Source: Actinokineospora alba | GTDB lineage: Bacteria; Actinomycetota; Actinomycetes; Mycobacteriales; Pseudonocardiaceae | Direction: 5' to 3' | Assembly (NCBI RefSeq): GCF_004362515.1 | Contig: NZ_SNXU01000001.1 | Span: 434,001-498,000, forward strand | Length of the DNA stretch: 64,000 nt | Shown: positions 15,609 through 24,514 of the stretch, piece by piece | Position numbering within the stretch: position 1 is the stretch's first letter | Layout of the letters: each line of letters begins with the position of its first letter | The notes under the pieces: generated by a model | Seen by the model: the letters and a program-made list of their open reading frames with translations, nothing else | What the model was told of the DNA's origin: nothing | The model's database searches: none | Made by a program: the position numbers and the translations under genes

Positions 15609-17363
15609 TCAGGCCGCCTGCGCCCGTTCTTCCAGATAGCCGGCCAGCCCGGCCACTGTGGGAAGGTCGAACAGCACCGCGATCGTCAGCTCCTCGCCGA
15701 TCGCCGACCGGATGCGGCTGATCAGCCGCATCGCCAGCAGCGACTGGCCGCCCAGGTCGAAGAAGCTGTCGTCGACACCGACCTGGGACACCCCGAGCAC
15801 GTCGGCGAACGCCTTGCAGAGCGCCTCCTGCCGGGCGCCGACCGGCGCGCGGTAGGTCGATACGTTCTCGAAGTTCGGCTCCGGCAGCGCGCGCCGGTCC
15901 ACCTTTCCGTTGGGGGTCAGCGGAAGCGCGTCCAGTGCGACGAACGCGGCGGGCACCATGTACTCCGGCAGCGCCGTGCCCGCGTAGGCCTTCAGCGCGG
16001 CCTGGTCGACCTCGCCCGTCTCCGGCACGACGTAGGCCACGAGCCGCTTCTCGCCGGTGCTGCTTTCCTTGGCCACCACCGCGATGTGCGCGATTCCGGC
16101 GTGCTTGGCCAGCACCGCCTCGATCTCGCCGAGTTCGACCCGGAAGCCCATGATCTTCACCTGGTCGCCCGCCCGGCTGACGAACTCCAGCAGCCCGTCG
16201 GCGTTGCGCCGCATCAGGTCGCCGGTGCGGTACATCCGCTCACCGGGGCCACCGAAGGGGTTCGCGACGAATCGCTCCGCGGTGAGGTCGGGCCTGCCGA
16301 AGTAGCCGCGGGCCAGGCCGCGGCCGGTGATGTACAGCTCGCCGACCGCGCCGGGGGCCACGGGGGTGAGCCGCTCGTCGAGGATGTGCAGTTCCACGTT
16401 GTCCATCGGGCCGCCCAGCGGCACCACACCCGCGGCCTCGTAGCCCGCGGACATGGGGCTGTGGGTGGAGAACAGGGTCAGCTCCGTGGCCCCGTACATG
16501 GCCCGGATCACCAGGTCCGGGTTGACTTCCAGCACCCGGGCCACCGCGCCGGGCGCGATCACGTCGCCGCCGGTGAGCACCTCCTGGACCCCGGCCAGGC
16601 TCTCCGGGGCCTCCTCGGCCACCACCCGGAACAGGCCCGCGGTCAGGTGCACGCCGGTGATCTGTTCGCTGCTGATCAGCTTGCCCAGGACGGACACATC
16701 CAGGTCCCCGGGCGGCCCGACGACGATCTGGCCGCCGTGCAGCAGCGGCACCCAGAACTCGTAGGTGGAGACGTTGAACGCGTACGGCGCGATCATCAGG
16801 CTCTTGGCGTGCCTGCCACTGTCCCAGATGGAGTCGAAGACCAGGCCGATGACGTCGCGGTTGGCGACCGCCACACCCTTCGGGTGCCCGGTCGAGCCGG
16901 AGGTGTAGATCACGTACGCGAGCTGGCCGGGGTCGACCACGACAGTCGGGCTCTCCGGCGACTCGCCTGTCAGGCCATTCTCGCCGTCGACCAGCACGAC
17001 CTCGGCGCCCGTCGGCAGCCCGCGGGACCGGGTGACCTCGTCGGCCAGCAGGACGGGCGCGGCGGACTGGTCCATGATCCACTGCATTCGGTCCAGCGGG
17101 TAGGAGTCGTGCAGCGGCAGGTAGAAACCGCCGGACTTCACCACGGCGAGCAGGGCCACCACCAGGTCGACCGAGCGCTCCATCAGCACCGCGACCGGCA
17201 CCTCGGGGCCGACTCCCAAGCGGCGCAACCGATGCGCGAGCCGGTTGGCCCGCTCATCGAGCTCCCGGTAGGAAAGCCGCACCTCGCCGCGCGACACCGC
17301 GATCGCGTCCGGCGTCAAGCCGACCTGCTCGGCGAACCGCTCCTGGATGGTAGAGGACCCCAT
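15609..17363 (-). CDS. NRPS adenylation-carrier module, predicted to load 4-hydroxymandelate
   Basis: Two-domain NRPS protein of 584 residues: adenylation (about 1-500) and carrier (about 505-580). Motif A3 reads YVIYTSGSTGHPKG (150-163), the lysine motif is TPNGKVDRRA, and the carrier serine is Ser541 in LGGQSL. By hand alignment to GrsA the specificity residues read N-V-Y-H-L-G-M-L-F-K. The Y-H-L-G part is that of 4-hydroxyphenylglycine domains, but the Asp that normally holds the alpha-amino group is Asn (residue 197). With hydroxymandelate synthase next door this suggests activation of 4-hydroxymandelate or its keto acid. No condensation or release domain is fused, so transfer needs the free-standing enzyme at 9.1 kb. 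Start at ATG 17363 behind GGAG. Confidence 0.88.
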   Translation of the reverse strand: MGSSTIQERFAEQVGLTPDAIAVSRGEVRLSYRELDERANRLAHRLRRLGVGPEVPVAVLMERSVDLVVALLAVVKSGGFYLPLHDSYPLDRMQWIMDQSAAPVLLADEVTRSRGLPTGAEVVLVDGENGLTGESPESPTVVVDPGQLAYVIYTSGSTGHPKGVAVANRDVIGLVFDSIWDSGRHAKSLMIAPYAFNVSTYEFWVPLLHGGQIVVGPPGDLDVSVLGKLISSEQITGVHLTAGLFRVVAEEAPESLAGVQEVLTGGDVIAPGAVARVLEVNPDLVIRAMYGATELTLFSTHSPMSAGYEAAGVVPLGGPMDNVELHILDERLTPVAPGAVGELYITGRGLARGYFGRPDLTAERFVANPFGGPGERMYRTGDLMRRNADGLLEFVSRAGDQVKIMGFRVELGEIEAVLAKHAGIAHIAVVAKESSTGEKRLVAYVVPETGEVDQAALKAYAGTALPEYMVPAAFVALDALPLTPNGKVDRRALPEPNFENVSTYRAPVGARQEALCKAFADVLGVSQVGVDDSFFDLGGQSLLAMRLISRIRSAIGEELTIAVLFDLPTVAGLAGYLEERAQAA

Positions 17364-17516
17364 CACATACTCCGTTCATTGAGGACAACCACACCCGCGG
17401 TCACAGCCGGTGAATCCAGGGTCACACCGACGCGCACGCCAAGCGCCTCCCGAATTGCCCTACCGGCGGATCGCGCTCGACTGCGGCCGGCAGGCACCGT
17501 CCTGTAAGGACAGTGC

Positions 17517-18872
17517 CTAGTACAGCCCGCTGGCGTTGGGGGCGATGTCCCCCCGGAACAGGCCGTCTGGGTCGACCTTGACTCGAACGTCGTCGACGGC
17601 GGCGATGGCGGCGGCGTCGAGATGCCGTTGGGGGCGTTCGACATCCTCGACGAAGCCCGGCACGGTGCGTCCGGTGTCCCACGGGGCCAACGCTTCGCGA
17701 ACCTTCGTGCAGTGGCCGCGCAACAGGTCGGGGGTGACCGGGTCGAACAGCACGCCGGAGCCCGCGTAGGAGTAGCGGGCGGCAAGGTGCGACAGCGCTC
17801 CCCCGGCCGGGTCCGGCTCCGCGAACGCCCCGCCCAGCTGCCGGAGTCCCGCGACCACCAAGGGCGAGTCGGACTCAGGACCGAGCACCCGCAGCATTTC
17901 CGCGGCGCCATCCTCGCCGAGGGCGCCCAGCAGCATGTGGTCGCCGACGAACGGCACCGGGTCGGTGGGGTCCATGTGGGCGTGCAGCACGGCGGCGGGC
18001 CCGGTGGTCGCCCAGGTGTCCATCACCGGCTCGGCCACCGCGCGCAGCGGGCCGAGCAGGTCGTCGGCGATCCGTTGGGCCTCGGTGACATCCTCGGTCG
18101 TGCTCATCACCGCACCGTCCACAGAGAACGTCGGACCCGCGAGCTGCGGCGGAACACCGTCCACCGCGGGCAGGTTGAGCATTCGCACCGACGTGGTCGC
18201 CTCCCGCGGCGCGTCGTCGGTCCACCGCAGCCAGATGTTCAGCAGCCGCTCGGCGTGCTCGGCGCGCCAGTACGCGCCACCGGTGATCACTGCGGCAACC
18301 GGGAACAGCTCCACCTCGATGGCCGTGACCACACCGAGTCCACCGCCGCCGCCACGCAGGGCCCAGAACAGTTCGGGGTCGTTCTGCGCGTCCACCCGCA
18401 GCTCGTCGCCGTTCGCGGTGACCAGCTCGATCGCGCGCACGCTGTTCGCCGCGAGCCCGACCTTGCGGCCGTAGAAGCTCATCCCGCCGCGCAGCAGGTA
18501 CCCGACGGCGCCGACGCTGGGCGAGGACCCGTGCGGCGCGGTCAGCCCGTGCGGCGCGGTCGCCTCGACCACCGCGCCCCACCGGGTGCCCGCCGGGATG
18601 CGCGCGATCCGGCGCGCGGCATCCACCTCGACGCCGCCCCCCAGCTCGGTGCGGATCAGCACGGAGCCGTCCATCGGTCGCGTCCCCGCCGCCGCGTGCC
18701 CCGTTGTGTGCATCCGGACCGGAAGTCCGTTGGCCCGGGCGAAATCGAGCGCCGCGCGGATGTCCACAATGGATCGCGCGGTGACAGCTGCGGCGGGCCG
18801 GGCGGGGGCGGACAGATTGAAGACCTGCGTCGCGGCGTCGTAGGCCGCCTCTCCCAGTCGCGAGATGTTCAT
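17517..18872 (-). CDS. FAD-linked oxidase, berberine-bridge-enzyme-like
   Basis: Flavoprotein of 451 residues of the FAD-binding PCMH/BBE family. The FAD-attachment region reads RMHTTGHAAAG, where the His after Gly is the expected covalent-flavin residue. The second, cysteinyl attachment site common in bacterial BBE-like enzymes is not seen: GGGMSFYGRKVGLAA-type wording lacks the Cys. The C-terminal DPDGLFRGDIAP segment matches the BBE domain. Such enzymes oxidise alcohols, benzylic C-H or close rings. Placed with hydroxymandelate synthase, it might oxidise the hydroxymandelyl alcohol to a ketone, taking the role of the unrelated FMN enzyme Hmo; this is inference. It is the upstream gene of the block ending at hmaS. 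Confidence 0.87.
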   Translation of the reverse strand: MNISRLGEAAYDAATQVFNLSAPARPAAAVTARSIVDIRAALDFARANGLPVRMHTTGHAAAGTRPMDGSVLIRTELGGGVEVDAARRIARIPAGTRWGAVVEATAPHGLTAPHGSSPSVGAVGYLLRGGMSFYGRKVGLAANSVRAIELVTANGDELRVDAQNDPELFWALRGGGGGLGVVTAIEVELFPVAAVITGGAYWRAEHAERLLNIWLRWTDDAPREATTSVRMLNLPAVDGVPPQLAGPTFSVDGAVMSTTEDVTEAQRIADDLLGPLRAVAEPVMDTWATTGPAAVLHAHMDPTDPVPFVGDHMLLGALGEDGAAEMLRVLGPESDSPLVVAGLRQLGGAFAEPDPAGGALSHLAARYSYAGSGVLFDPVTPDLLRGHCTKVREALAPWDTGRTVPGFVEDVERPQRHLDAAAIAAVDDVRVKVDPDGLFRGDIAPNASGLY

Positions 18873-18900
18873 GATGGACCATCATCCTTTCCGGCTTCGC

Positions 18901-18963
18901 GCGGTCGCATCTCCGCGCTTGCGAAGGCCCCTCGAAGGACGGCACGCGCGGAGATGCGACCGC
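18901..18963. promoter_or_regulatory. 18-bp inverted repeat in divergent promoter, candidate operator
   Basis: Perfect 18-base arms (18901-18918 and 18946-18963, core GCATCTCCGCG) separated by 27 bases, in the 149-base gap between the divergent FAD oxidase and solute-binding-protein genes. Its position suggests a regulator binding site serving both directions; a hairpin in either transcript is the alternative. Confidence 0.55.
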
Positions 18964-19021
18964 CACCGGCGGCCAGCGATCCTGAATCGCGATGCATGTC
19001 CGGACAGCAGGAGGAGATCGA

Positions 19022-20452
19022 ATGAGTAAGACCGTCGTCGACGTCTGGGTCGCCGATCTGACCTTCCCGGGCTACATGGATCGGTGGCTCAAGCTGGGCG
19101 AGGAGTTCAACGCCAAACACCCCGACTACCAGGTGAACGTCGTAGGCAAGGACTTCCGGCTGTTCCCGGTGGACATCGCCGACGCCGCGCGGGCGGGCAA
19201 CCCGCCCGCCGTCGCCGAGTACTACTTCTACCTGGTCCACCAGGCCCGTGACTCGGTCAAGCCGGACGGCAGCCCGCTGTTCGTCCCGATCGAGCGCGCC
19301 GTCGCCGGTCGCGACGAGATCCTCGGCGAGCCCAACGTGCTGCCCGACCTGATCGCCGCGGGCCGTGAGTACTACTCGATCAACGGTGAGCTGACCGCGA
19401 TCCCGTCGGTGGGCACGACCAGCCTGATCTACGCCAACCTCGACATGCTCGAGCAGGCGGGGATCACCAAGATGCCGGTCACCTGGGACGAGGTCACCGC
19501 CGCGTGCGAGGCCGTCGCCGCTGGCCCGAACCCGCCGGAGAAGCCGATCACCTGGTCCAACCACGGCACGTTCTTCCAGCAGGCGGTCGCCTCCCAGGGC
19601 GGGCAGCTGGTGAACAACGACAACGGCCGCTCGGGCCGCGCGACGAAGGCCGACCTGTCGTCGAAGGAGATCCTGGCCTTCGTCAAGTGGTGGCAGCGGC
19701 TGCACGCCGACGGCCACTACCTGTGGACCGGCAAGATCCCGGACTGGGAGAACACCTACAAGGCGTTCGACGAGCAGCGGGTCGCGATGCGGATCTCGTC
19801 GTCCAACGACGTCAACTACATGGTCGCGGCGGCCAAGGCCTCCGGCGTCCGGCTCGGCGTCGGCATCATGCCGTACAACAGTCACGTCCCCTACCACGGC
19901 AACGCGATCGCGGGCACCTCGCTGTCGGTGACCGCCGGGCTGGACAAGGCCGTCGAGGACGGCGCGCTGGCCTTCCTGATGTTCGCGCACAACCCGCGCA
20001 ACGACGCGAACCGGCACAAGTTCAACAGCTTCTTCCCCGTCACCCACGCGGGCTACAACCTGCTGGAAGAGGAAGGCTGGTTCGACGAGCACCCGTACCA
20101 CCGGGTCGCCAGCGACCACGTGATGAAGTTCCCGCCGAACGCGATCGTCGACGAGACCGCGAAGGCCAACATCGTCCCGCCGTCGACCGGCGCGATGATG
20201 GGCGACTTCGCGGGCAACCAGGACGTCATGACCAACGCCATGGGCGATGTCCTCAACGGCGCCGACGCCGAAGAGCGGTTCGCCGAGGCCACCATCGAGG
20301 CCCAGACCGTGCTGGAGACCTACGAGCGCAACATCCAGGGCACCGGTCCCGTGACCGAGGAGACGCTGCGGGTCGAGTACTTCCGCGACGCCGAGTGGTA
20401 CTCGGGCCTGGTCATGGAGAAGGTCCAGCAGCTCGACTACGACGGCAAGTAG
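19022..20452 (+). CDS. Signal-less extracellular-solute-binding-protein (family 1) homologue
   Basis: Protein of 476 residues with the two-lobe layout of family 1 ABC solute-binding proteins: an N-terminal strand TVVDVWVADLTFPGYMDRW, a middle SLIYANLDMLEQAG segment, PVTWDEVTAAC and a C-terminal helix-rich part. It has no signal peptide and no lipobox at the ATG fixed by GGAGGAG (7-13 bases upstream), and no permease or ATPase genes accompany it. It is therefore probably a cytoplasmic binding protein or a repurposed enzyme of the pathway, for example for sequestering the product or an intermediate. That role is inference; the fold and the missing signal are what the sequence shows. Confidence 0.8.
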   Translation: MSKTVVDVWVADLTFPGYMDRWLKLGEEFNAKHPDYQVNVVGKDFRLFPVDIADAARAGNPPAVAEYYFYLVHQARDSVKPDGSPLFVPIERAVAGRDEILGEPNVLPDLIAAGREYYSINGELTAIPSVGTTSLIYANLDMLEQAGITKMPVTWDEVTAACEAVAAGPNPPEKPITWSNHGTFFQQAVASQGGQLVNNDNGRSGRATKADLSSKEILAFVKWWQRLHADGHYLWTGKIPDWENTYKAFDEQRVAMRISSSNDVNYMVAAAKASGVRLGVGIMPYNSHVPYHGNAIAGTSLSVTAGLDKAVEDGALAFLMFAHNPRNDANRHKFNSFFPVTHAGYNLLEEEGWFDEHPYHRVASDHVMKFPPNAIVDETAKANIVPPSTGAMMGDFAGNQDVMTNAMGDVLNGADAEERFAEATIEAQTVLETYERNIQGTGPVTEETLRVEYFRDAEWYSGLVMEKVQQLDYDGK

Positions 20453-20479
20453 CCGACGGCACTCCGCAGCACTCAGGCT

Positions 20480-20496
20480 GCGGCACCCCGTGCCGC
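20480..20496 (+). terminator. Short hairpin after the solute-binding-protein gene
   Basis: A 7-base stem (20480-20486 with 20490-20496) and 3-base loop, 28 bases after the stop codon. Weak terminator candidate; transcription may continue into the exporter gene. Confidence 0.4.
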
Positions 20497-20685
20497 CCAC
20501 CGACGACGGGAAGGAGCTCCTCAGCTTGTCCGGATGTCGTTTGGTTACTCAGCGCGCACGACATAGCACTCTGGGAGATGCGGCCGGGGTTCTACCGGAA
20601 CCATGATGGCGTCGAAAGACCTTTGGCGCACAGCGGCACACGGAGTTGAACCGTGGTGTGCGCAAACAACGAAAGGACCAGTACT

Positions 20686-22287
20686 GTGACTGGCCAAATT
20701 CCAATCAAGGCGGGACGACGGGAGTGGCTGGGGCTGCTGGTCATCGCCCTGCCCACCTTCGTCGTGGCCATCGACCTGTTCGTGCTGCTGCTCGCGGTCC
20801 CCCAGCTGTCCGCGGATCTCAAGGCGGACAGCAACCAGCAGCTGTGGATCATGGACATGTACGGGTTCCTGCTTGCCGGGTTCCTGGTCACGATGGGGAC
20901 GCTCGGCGACCGGATCGGTCGTCGCAAACTGCTCATCATCGGCTCCGCGGCGTTCGCGGTCGCCTCATTGCTCTGTGCGTACTCGCAGACCCCCGAGATG
21001 CTGATCGCGGCCCGCGCGCTGCTGGGTATCGCGGGCGCGACGCTCGGCCCGTGCGCCCTGGGCCTGATCCATTTCATGTTCAAGGACCCCAAGCAGCTGA
21101 TGGTCGCCTTCGGCGTGTGGGGTGGCACGTTCACGGTCGGCGCGCTGCTCGGCCCGATCCTGGGCGGGTTCCTGCTCGCCAACTACTGGTGGGGCTCGGT
21201 GTTCGTGCTCGGCGTTCCGCTCATGGTCGCCGTGCTGATCTTCGCCCCGATCATCCTGCCCGAGTTCAAGAACCCGAACGCGGGCAAGCTCGACCCGACG
21301 AGCGTGGTCCTGTCGCTGGCCGCGATGCTGCCGATCATCTACGGCATCAAGGAGTTGGCCCGCAACGGCTGGGAGTTCGTGCCGACGGCCTCGCTGGTCT
21401 TCGGCCTCGTCTGCGCCGTGGTGTTCGTGAAGCGCCAGCGCAAGCTGGCGGACCCGCTGATGGACCTGTCGCTGTTCGGCAACGCGAAGGTGACATCACC
21501 GCTGTCGATGGCCTTGTCCTACAGCAGCGTCGGCGGCGCCGTCATGCTCTTCATGGTGCTGTACTTCCAGCTCGTCGAGGGCATGTCCGCGGTCGGGGCG
21601 GCCGTGGCGATGATCCCGGGTATGGCCACCGCGACCATCGGCTTCAACGTGGCCCCGAAGCTCGCCGCGAAGTTCAAGCCGGGCTATGTCATCGCGGCGG
21701 GCGGCATCGGCGTCGCGATCGTGATGCTGAGCTTCGTCGCGATCGGGACGACCGGTGGCACGTGGCACTTCATCATCGGGTTCGCCATCCTGTCGTTCGT
21801 TGGCGCGCCGATCATCGGTCTGGCCACGCCGCTCGTGCTCGGTGCGGCCCCGCCGGAGAAGGCGGGCGCGGCAGGCTCGCTGGTGCAGCTGTCCAGTGAG
21901 TTCGGCGGCACGCTGGGCATCGCCGTGCTCGGCACGGTCGGCACCGCCGTCTACCGCGCGCAGATCGCTGACGACGTTCCGGCCGACATCCCGGCAGGCG
22001 CGGCGACGGCGGCCGGTGACAGCCTCGCCGGTGCCTACGACGCGGCGGCGACGCTGCCCGCGGCACAGTCGGGCTCGCTCATCGAACCGGCGAATGTCGC
22101 GTTCGCCAGCGGACTGCACACCGTCGCCCTCATCGGCGGGCTGCTCATCGGCACCGTCGCGGTCATCACCGCGGTGCGGTTGCGGCACGTCCCCCCGATG
22201 GGCGGTGGCGCGACCTCCGACACGCCGGAGGAGCAGGCCGACTCGGCTGACGAAATCGGGAAAGAATCCGTGAAGCCGGTGGCTTGA
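20686..22287 (+). CDS. MFS drug exporter, 14-TM DHA2 family (EmrB/QacA-like)
   Basis: Membrane protein of about 533 residues with alternating hydrophobic segments consistent with 14 helices. MFS motif A is seen as GDRIGRRKLLI after helix 2, and the WIMDMYGFLLAGFL segment is typical of the DHA2 group. Proton-driven export of the cluster product is the likely role. The GTG at 20686 is preferred (AAAGGA about nine bases upstream); a GTG at 20653 would add eleven residues. Its C-terminal tail is acidic and cytoplasmic. It lies 230 bases after the solute-binding-protein homologue, on the same strand. Confidence 0.9.
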   Translation: MTGQIPIKAGRREWLGLLVIALPTFVVAIDLFVLLLAVPQLSADLKADSNQQLWIMDMYGFLLAGFLVTMGTLGDRIGRRKLLIIGSAAFAVASLLCAYSQTPEMLIAARALLGIAGATLGPCALGLIHFMFKDPKQLMVAFGVWGGTFTVGALLGPILGGFLLANYWWGSVFVLGVPLMVAVLIFAPIILPEFKNPNAGKLDPTSVVLSLAAMLPIIYGIKELARNGWEFVPTASLVFGLVCAVVFVKRQRKLADPLMDLSLFGNAKVTSPLSMALSYSSVGGAVMLFMVLYFQLVEGMSAVGAAVAMIPGMATATIGFNVAPKLAAKFKPGYVIAAGGIGVAIVMLSFVAIGTTGGTWHFIIGFAILSFVGAPIIGLATPLVLGAAPPEKAGAAGSLVQLSSEFGGTLGIAVLGTVGTAVYRAQIADDVPADIPAGAATAAGDSLAGAYDAAATLPAAQSGSLIEPANVAFASGLHTVALIGGLLIGTVAVITAVRLRHVPPMGGGATSDTPEEQADSADEIGKESVKPVA

Positions 22288-22323
22288 TCTCGGATCAGCC
22301 ACCGAAAGAATAGTGAACCTTTA

Positions 22324-22354
22324 TTGCCGGTAGCCGCGTGACGGCTCCCGGCAA
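22324..22354 (+). terminator. Intrinsic terminator
   Basis: A 13-base stem with one mismatch (22324-22336 with 22342-22354) and 5-base loop, just after the exporter gene. Confidence 0.75.
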
Positions 22355-22495
22355 CAAAGGCGTCCGGGGCTATTTTCAGTATTGTTCAAACCTCCCCGGA
22401 CGCTCGTTGTTCAAGTTGACAAGCCACAACGTCGTCAATAGCATCGAACATGCAATTCGGCACTATTGACATTAATTAACGAAGGATGGCCAGTT

Positions 22496-22951
22496 ATGGC
22501 AGAGCGTGCGTTCACCGCAGAGCCAGGCAGCACGGAAATCAAAACCACCTACGTCTTCGACGCCCCGCGCGAACGCGTTTTCGAGGCCTACAACGACCCC
22601 AAGCTCACCGCCGAATGGTGGGGTCCGGCCGGGCACCCGCTGACCGTCGACAAGCTGGAAGCCGAGACCGGCGGCTCGTGGCGATTCGTGGTGGACCTCG
22701 GCGACGACTTCTGCTTCCGCGGCGTCTACCACGAGGTGACCGCCAATGAGCAGCTGGTCTTCACGTGGCAGTACGAGGGCGCGCCCATCGTCATCCTGCA
22801 GACGGTCACCTTCGAGGAACTGCCCGACGGCAAGACCAAGGTGACCGACCAGGGCATCTTCCAGTCGGTCGAAGCCCGCGACGCCATGGTCGGCAACGGC
22901 ATGGGCGAGGGTTCGATGCCCGCGTTCGACCGCCTGGCCAAGTTGCTCTAA
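22496..22951 (+). CDS. SRPBCC/AHSA1-like (START-fold) protein
   Basis: Protein of 151 residues with the START-like ligand cavity fold: TTYVFDAPRERVFEAYNDP near the N-terminus, AEWWGP, a central GGSWRFVV strand and a C-terminal helix with GEGSMPAFDRLAKLL. The AHSA1-like group includes the calicheamicin self-sacrifice resistance protein CalC, but also many general proteins, so a resistance or ligand-binding role is only a possibility. The ATG at 22496 has GAAGGA about ten bases upstream. The 140 bases before it are relatively AT-rich and follow a terminator, so it has its own promoter. Confidence 0.82.
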   Translation: MAERAFTAEPGSTEIKTTYVFDAPRERVFEAYNDPKLTAEWWGPAGHPLTVDKLEAETGGSWRFVVDLGDDFCFRGVYHEVTANEQLVFTWQYEGAPIVILQTVTFEELPDGKTKVTDQGIFQSVEARDAMVGNGMGEGSMPAFDRLAKLL

Positions 22952-23214
22952 GGCTTCAGCCACCGCACCATCATCGCCGGCAGCGGCGTGCACCCCACGC
23001 GGTCTTTCCAATCGCGGTGGCGGTCGCGCTGCTGCGGGCGATTTGGTCTTCATAACGCCCCCCGTCTCGCGGATTGCTGACAATTATCGGTGACGTTCGG
23101 AATCCTTCTCAATCGCCTGTGCCCCAGTATTATTCATTCAAGTGCTAATGGGTGCCCTTCTGCTCGGCGCTGACAGTCCTGGGCGGAGCCATTGAGAGAT
23201 CTCGGGAGACAGCT

Positions 23215-24459
23215 ATGGAGACAAGCCGTCCAGTTCCGTTAGACAACACCGGTCGATACCTGCACTCCCAAGCCGACGAGCTGCGCGCGCAGGGGCCCGC
23301 CACCCGGGTGGAACTCCCCGGCGGTGTCGTGTGCTGGTCGGTGAACAGCTACGAGGTCAGCAAGAAATTGCTGAGCGACCCGAACGTCACCAAGAGCGCC
23401 CGGAACCACTGGCCCGCCTTCATCAACAACGAGGTCCCGGCCGACTGGGAGATGATCAGCTGGGTCGCGATGGACAACGTGTCCACCACCTTCGGCCAGG
23501 ACCACCGCCGCCTGCGCAGGCTGATCGGCAAGGCCTTCAGCTCACGTCGGCCCGAGGCGGTCCGCCCGCTGGCGTTGGAGCTGACCAACATGTTGCTCGA
23601 CCGCATGGAGGCCGCCGCGGCCGCGGGCGAGGTGATCGACCTGAAGGCGGCGTTCGCCTATCCGCTGCCCGGCATGCTGGTGGCCGAACTGATCGGCATG
23701 TCCGAGGAAGCCCGGATCGCCGCCGCGAAGGTCATGGACCTGATGGCGCGGACCGATGTGACTTCCGAGCAGGCCCAGGGCATCCTGCTCGGCTGGCGCG
23801 GCGCCATCGAGGACCTCATCGCGCTCAAGCGCGCCCAGCCCGGCGAGGACATCACCAGCGACCTGATCGCCGCCCGGGACGAGGACGGCTCGGTGCTGAC
23901 CGAGCAGGAGCTGGTGGACACCACCTTCGCCATTCTCGGCGCGGGCTCGGAGACCACGATCAACTTCTTCGACAACGCGGTCACCGCGTTGCTCGCCCAC
24001 CCCGAGCAGCTCGAGTTGGTCAAGTCGGGCCAGGTCTCCTGGGACGCCGTCATCGAAGAGGTGCTGCGAGTGGAGTCGCCCCTGGCGAGCCTGCCGCTGC
24101 GCTACGCGGTCGAGGACATCGTGCTCGACGGCGTGACCATCCCCAAGGGCGAGCCGATTCTGATCAACTACGCGGCCATCGGCCGGGATCCCCAGCTGCA
24201 CGGCGACTCCGCCGCCACCTTCGACATCACCCGCCAGGACAAGGAACACCTGTCCTTCGGCCACGGCCCCCACTACTGCCTCGGCGCGGGCATCGCCAGG
24301 ATGGTGGCCAAGACCGGTCTCTCGGCCCTGTTCGAGCGGTTCCCCAACCTGACCCTCGCCACGCCCGCCACGGAGCTCGTGCCCATTCCGACCTTCATCA
24401 TGAACGGGCACCTCGCCCTCCCCGTGCACCTCAACGGGGTCGCCGCCGCCGCGGCCTGA
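23215..24459 (+). CDS. Cytochrome P450
   Basis: Soluble bacterial P450 of 414 residues. The I-helix oxygen-binding motif reads AGSETT (243-248), the ExxR pair is Glu282/Arg285, and the haem loop FGHGPHYCLG (348-357) puts the haem thiolate at Cys355. Electrons must come from ferredoxin partners not present here. A hydroxylation, epoxidation or phenol-coupling step is expected but cannot be narrowed. The ATG at 23215 has GGGAG eight bases upstream; the longer open frame before it is less GC-biased. Codon 9 is a rare TTA. The gene is followed by a strong terminator. Confidence 0.92.
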   Translation: METSRPVPLDNTGRYLHSQADELRAQGPATRVELPGGVVCWSVNSYEVSKKLLSDPNVTKSARNHWPAFINNEVPADWEMISWVAMDNVSTTFGQDHRRLRRLIGKAFSSRRPEAVRPLALELTNMLLDRMEAAAAAGEVIDLKAAFAYPLPGMLVAELIGMSEEARIAAAKVMDLMARTDVTSEQAQGILLGWRGAIEDLIALKRAQPGEDITSDLIAARDEDGSVLTEQELVDTTFAILGAGSETTINFFDNAVTALLAHPEQLELVKSGQVSWDAVIEEVLRVESPLASLPLRYAVEDIVLDGVTIPKGEPILINYAAIGRDPQLHGDSAATFDITRQDKEHLSFGHGPHYCLGAGIARMVAKTGLSALFERFPNLTLATPATELVPIPTFIMNGHLALPVHLNGVAAAAA

Positions 24460-24475
24460 CGTCGACCCACCGCTT

Positions 24476-24514
24476 CACTTCAGCCTCCCGGCGCACCGCC
24501 GGGGGGCTGAAGTG
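24476..24514 (+). terminator. Intrinsic terminator after the P450 gene
   Basis: A 17-base stem (24476-24492 with 24498-24514, one T-G pair) and a 5-base loop, starting 17 bases after the P450 stop. Confidence 0.85.

Noticed and set aside
14580..17507. A 975-codon plus-strand frame across hmaS, mbtH and the NRPS gene
   Set aside because: It lies antisense to genes with complete catalytic motifs; it has no ribosome binding site or recognisable domain and reflects the high GC content.
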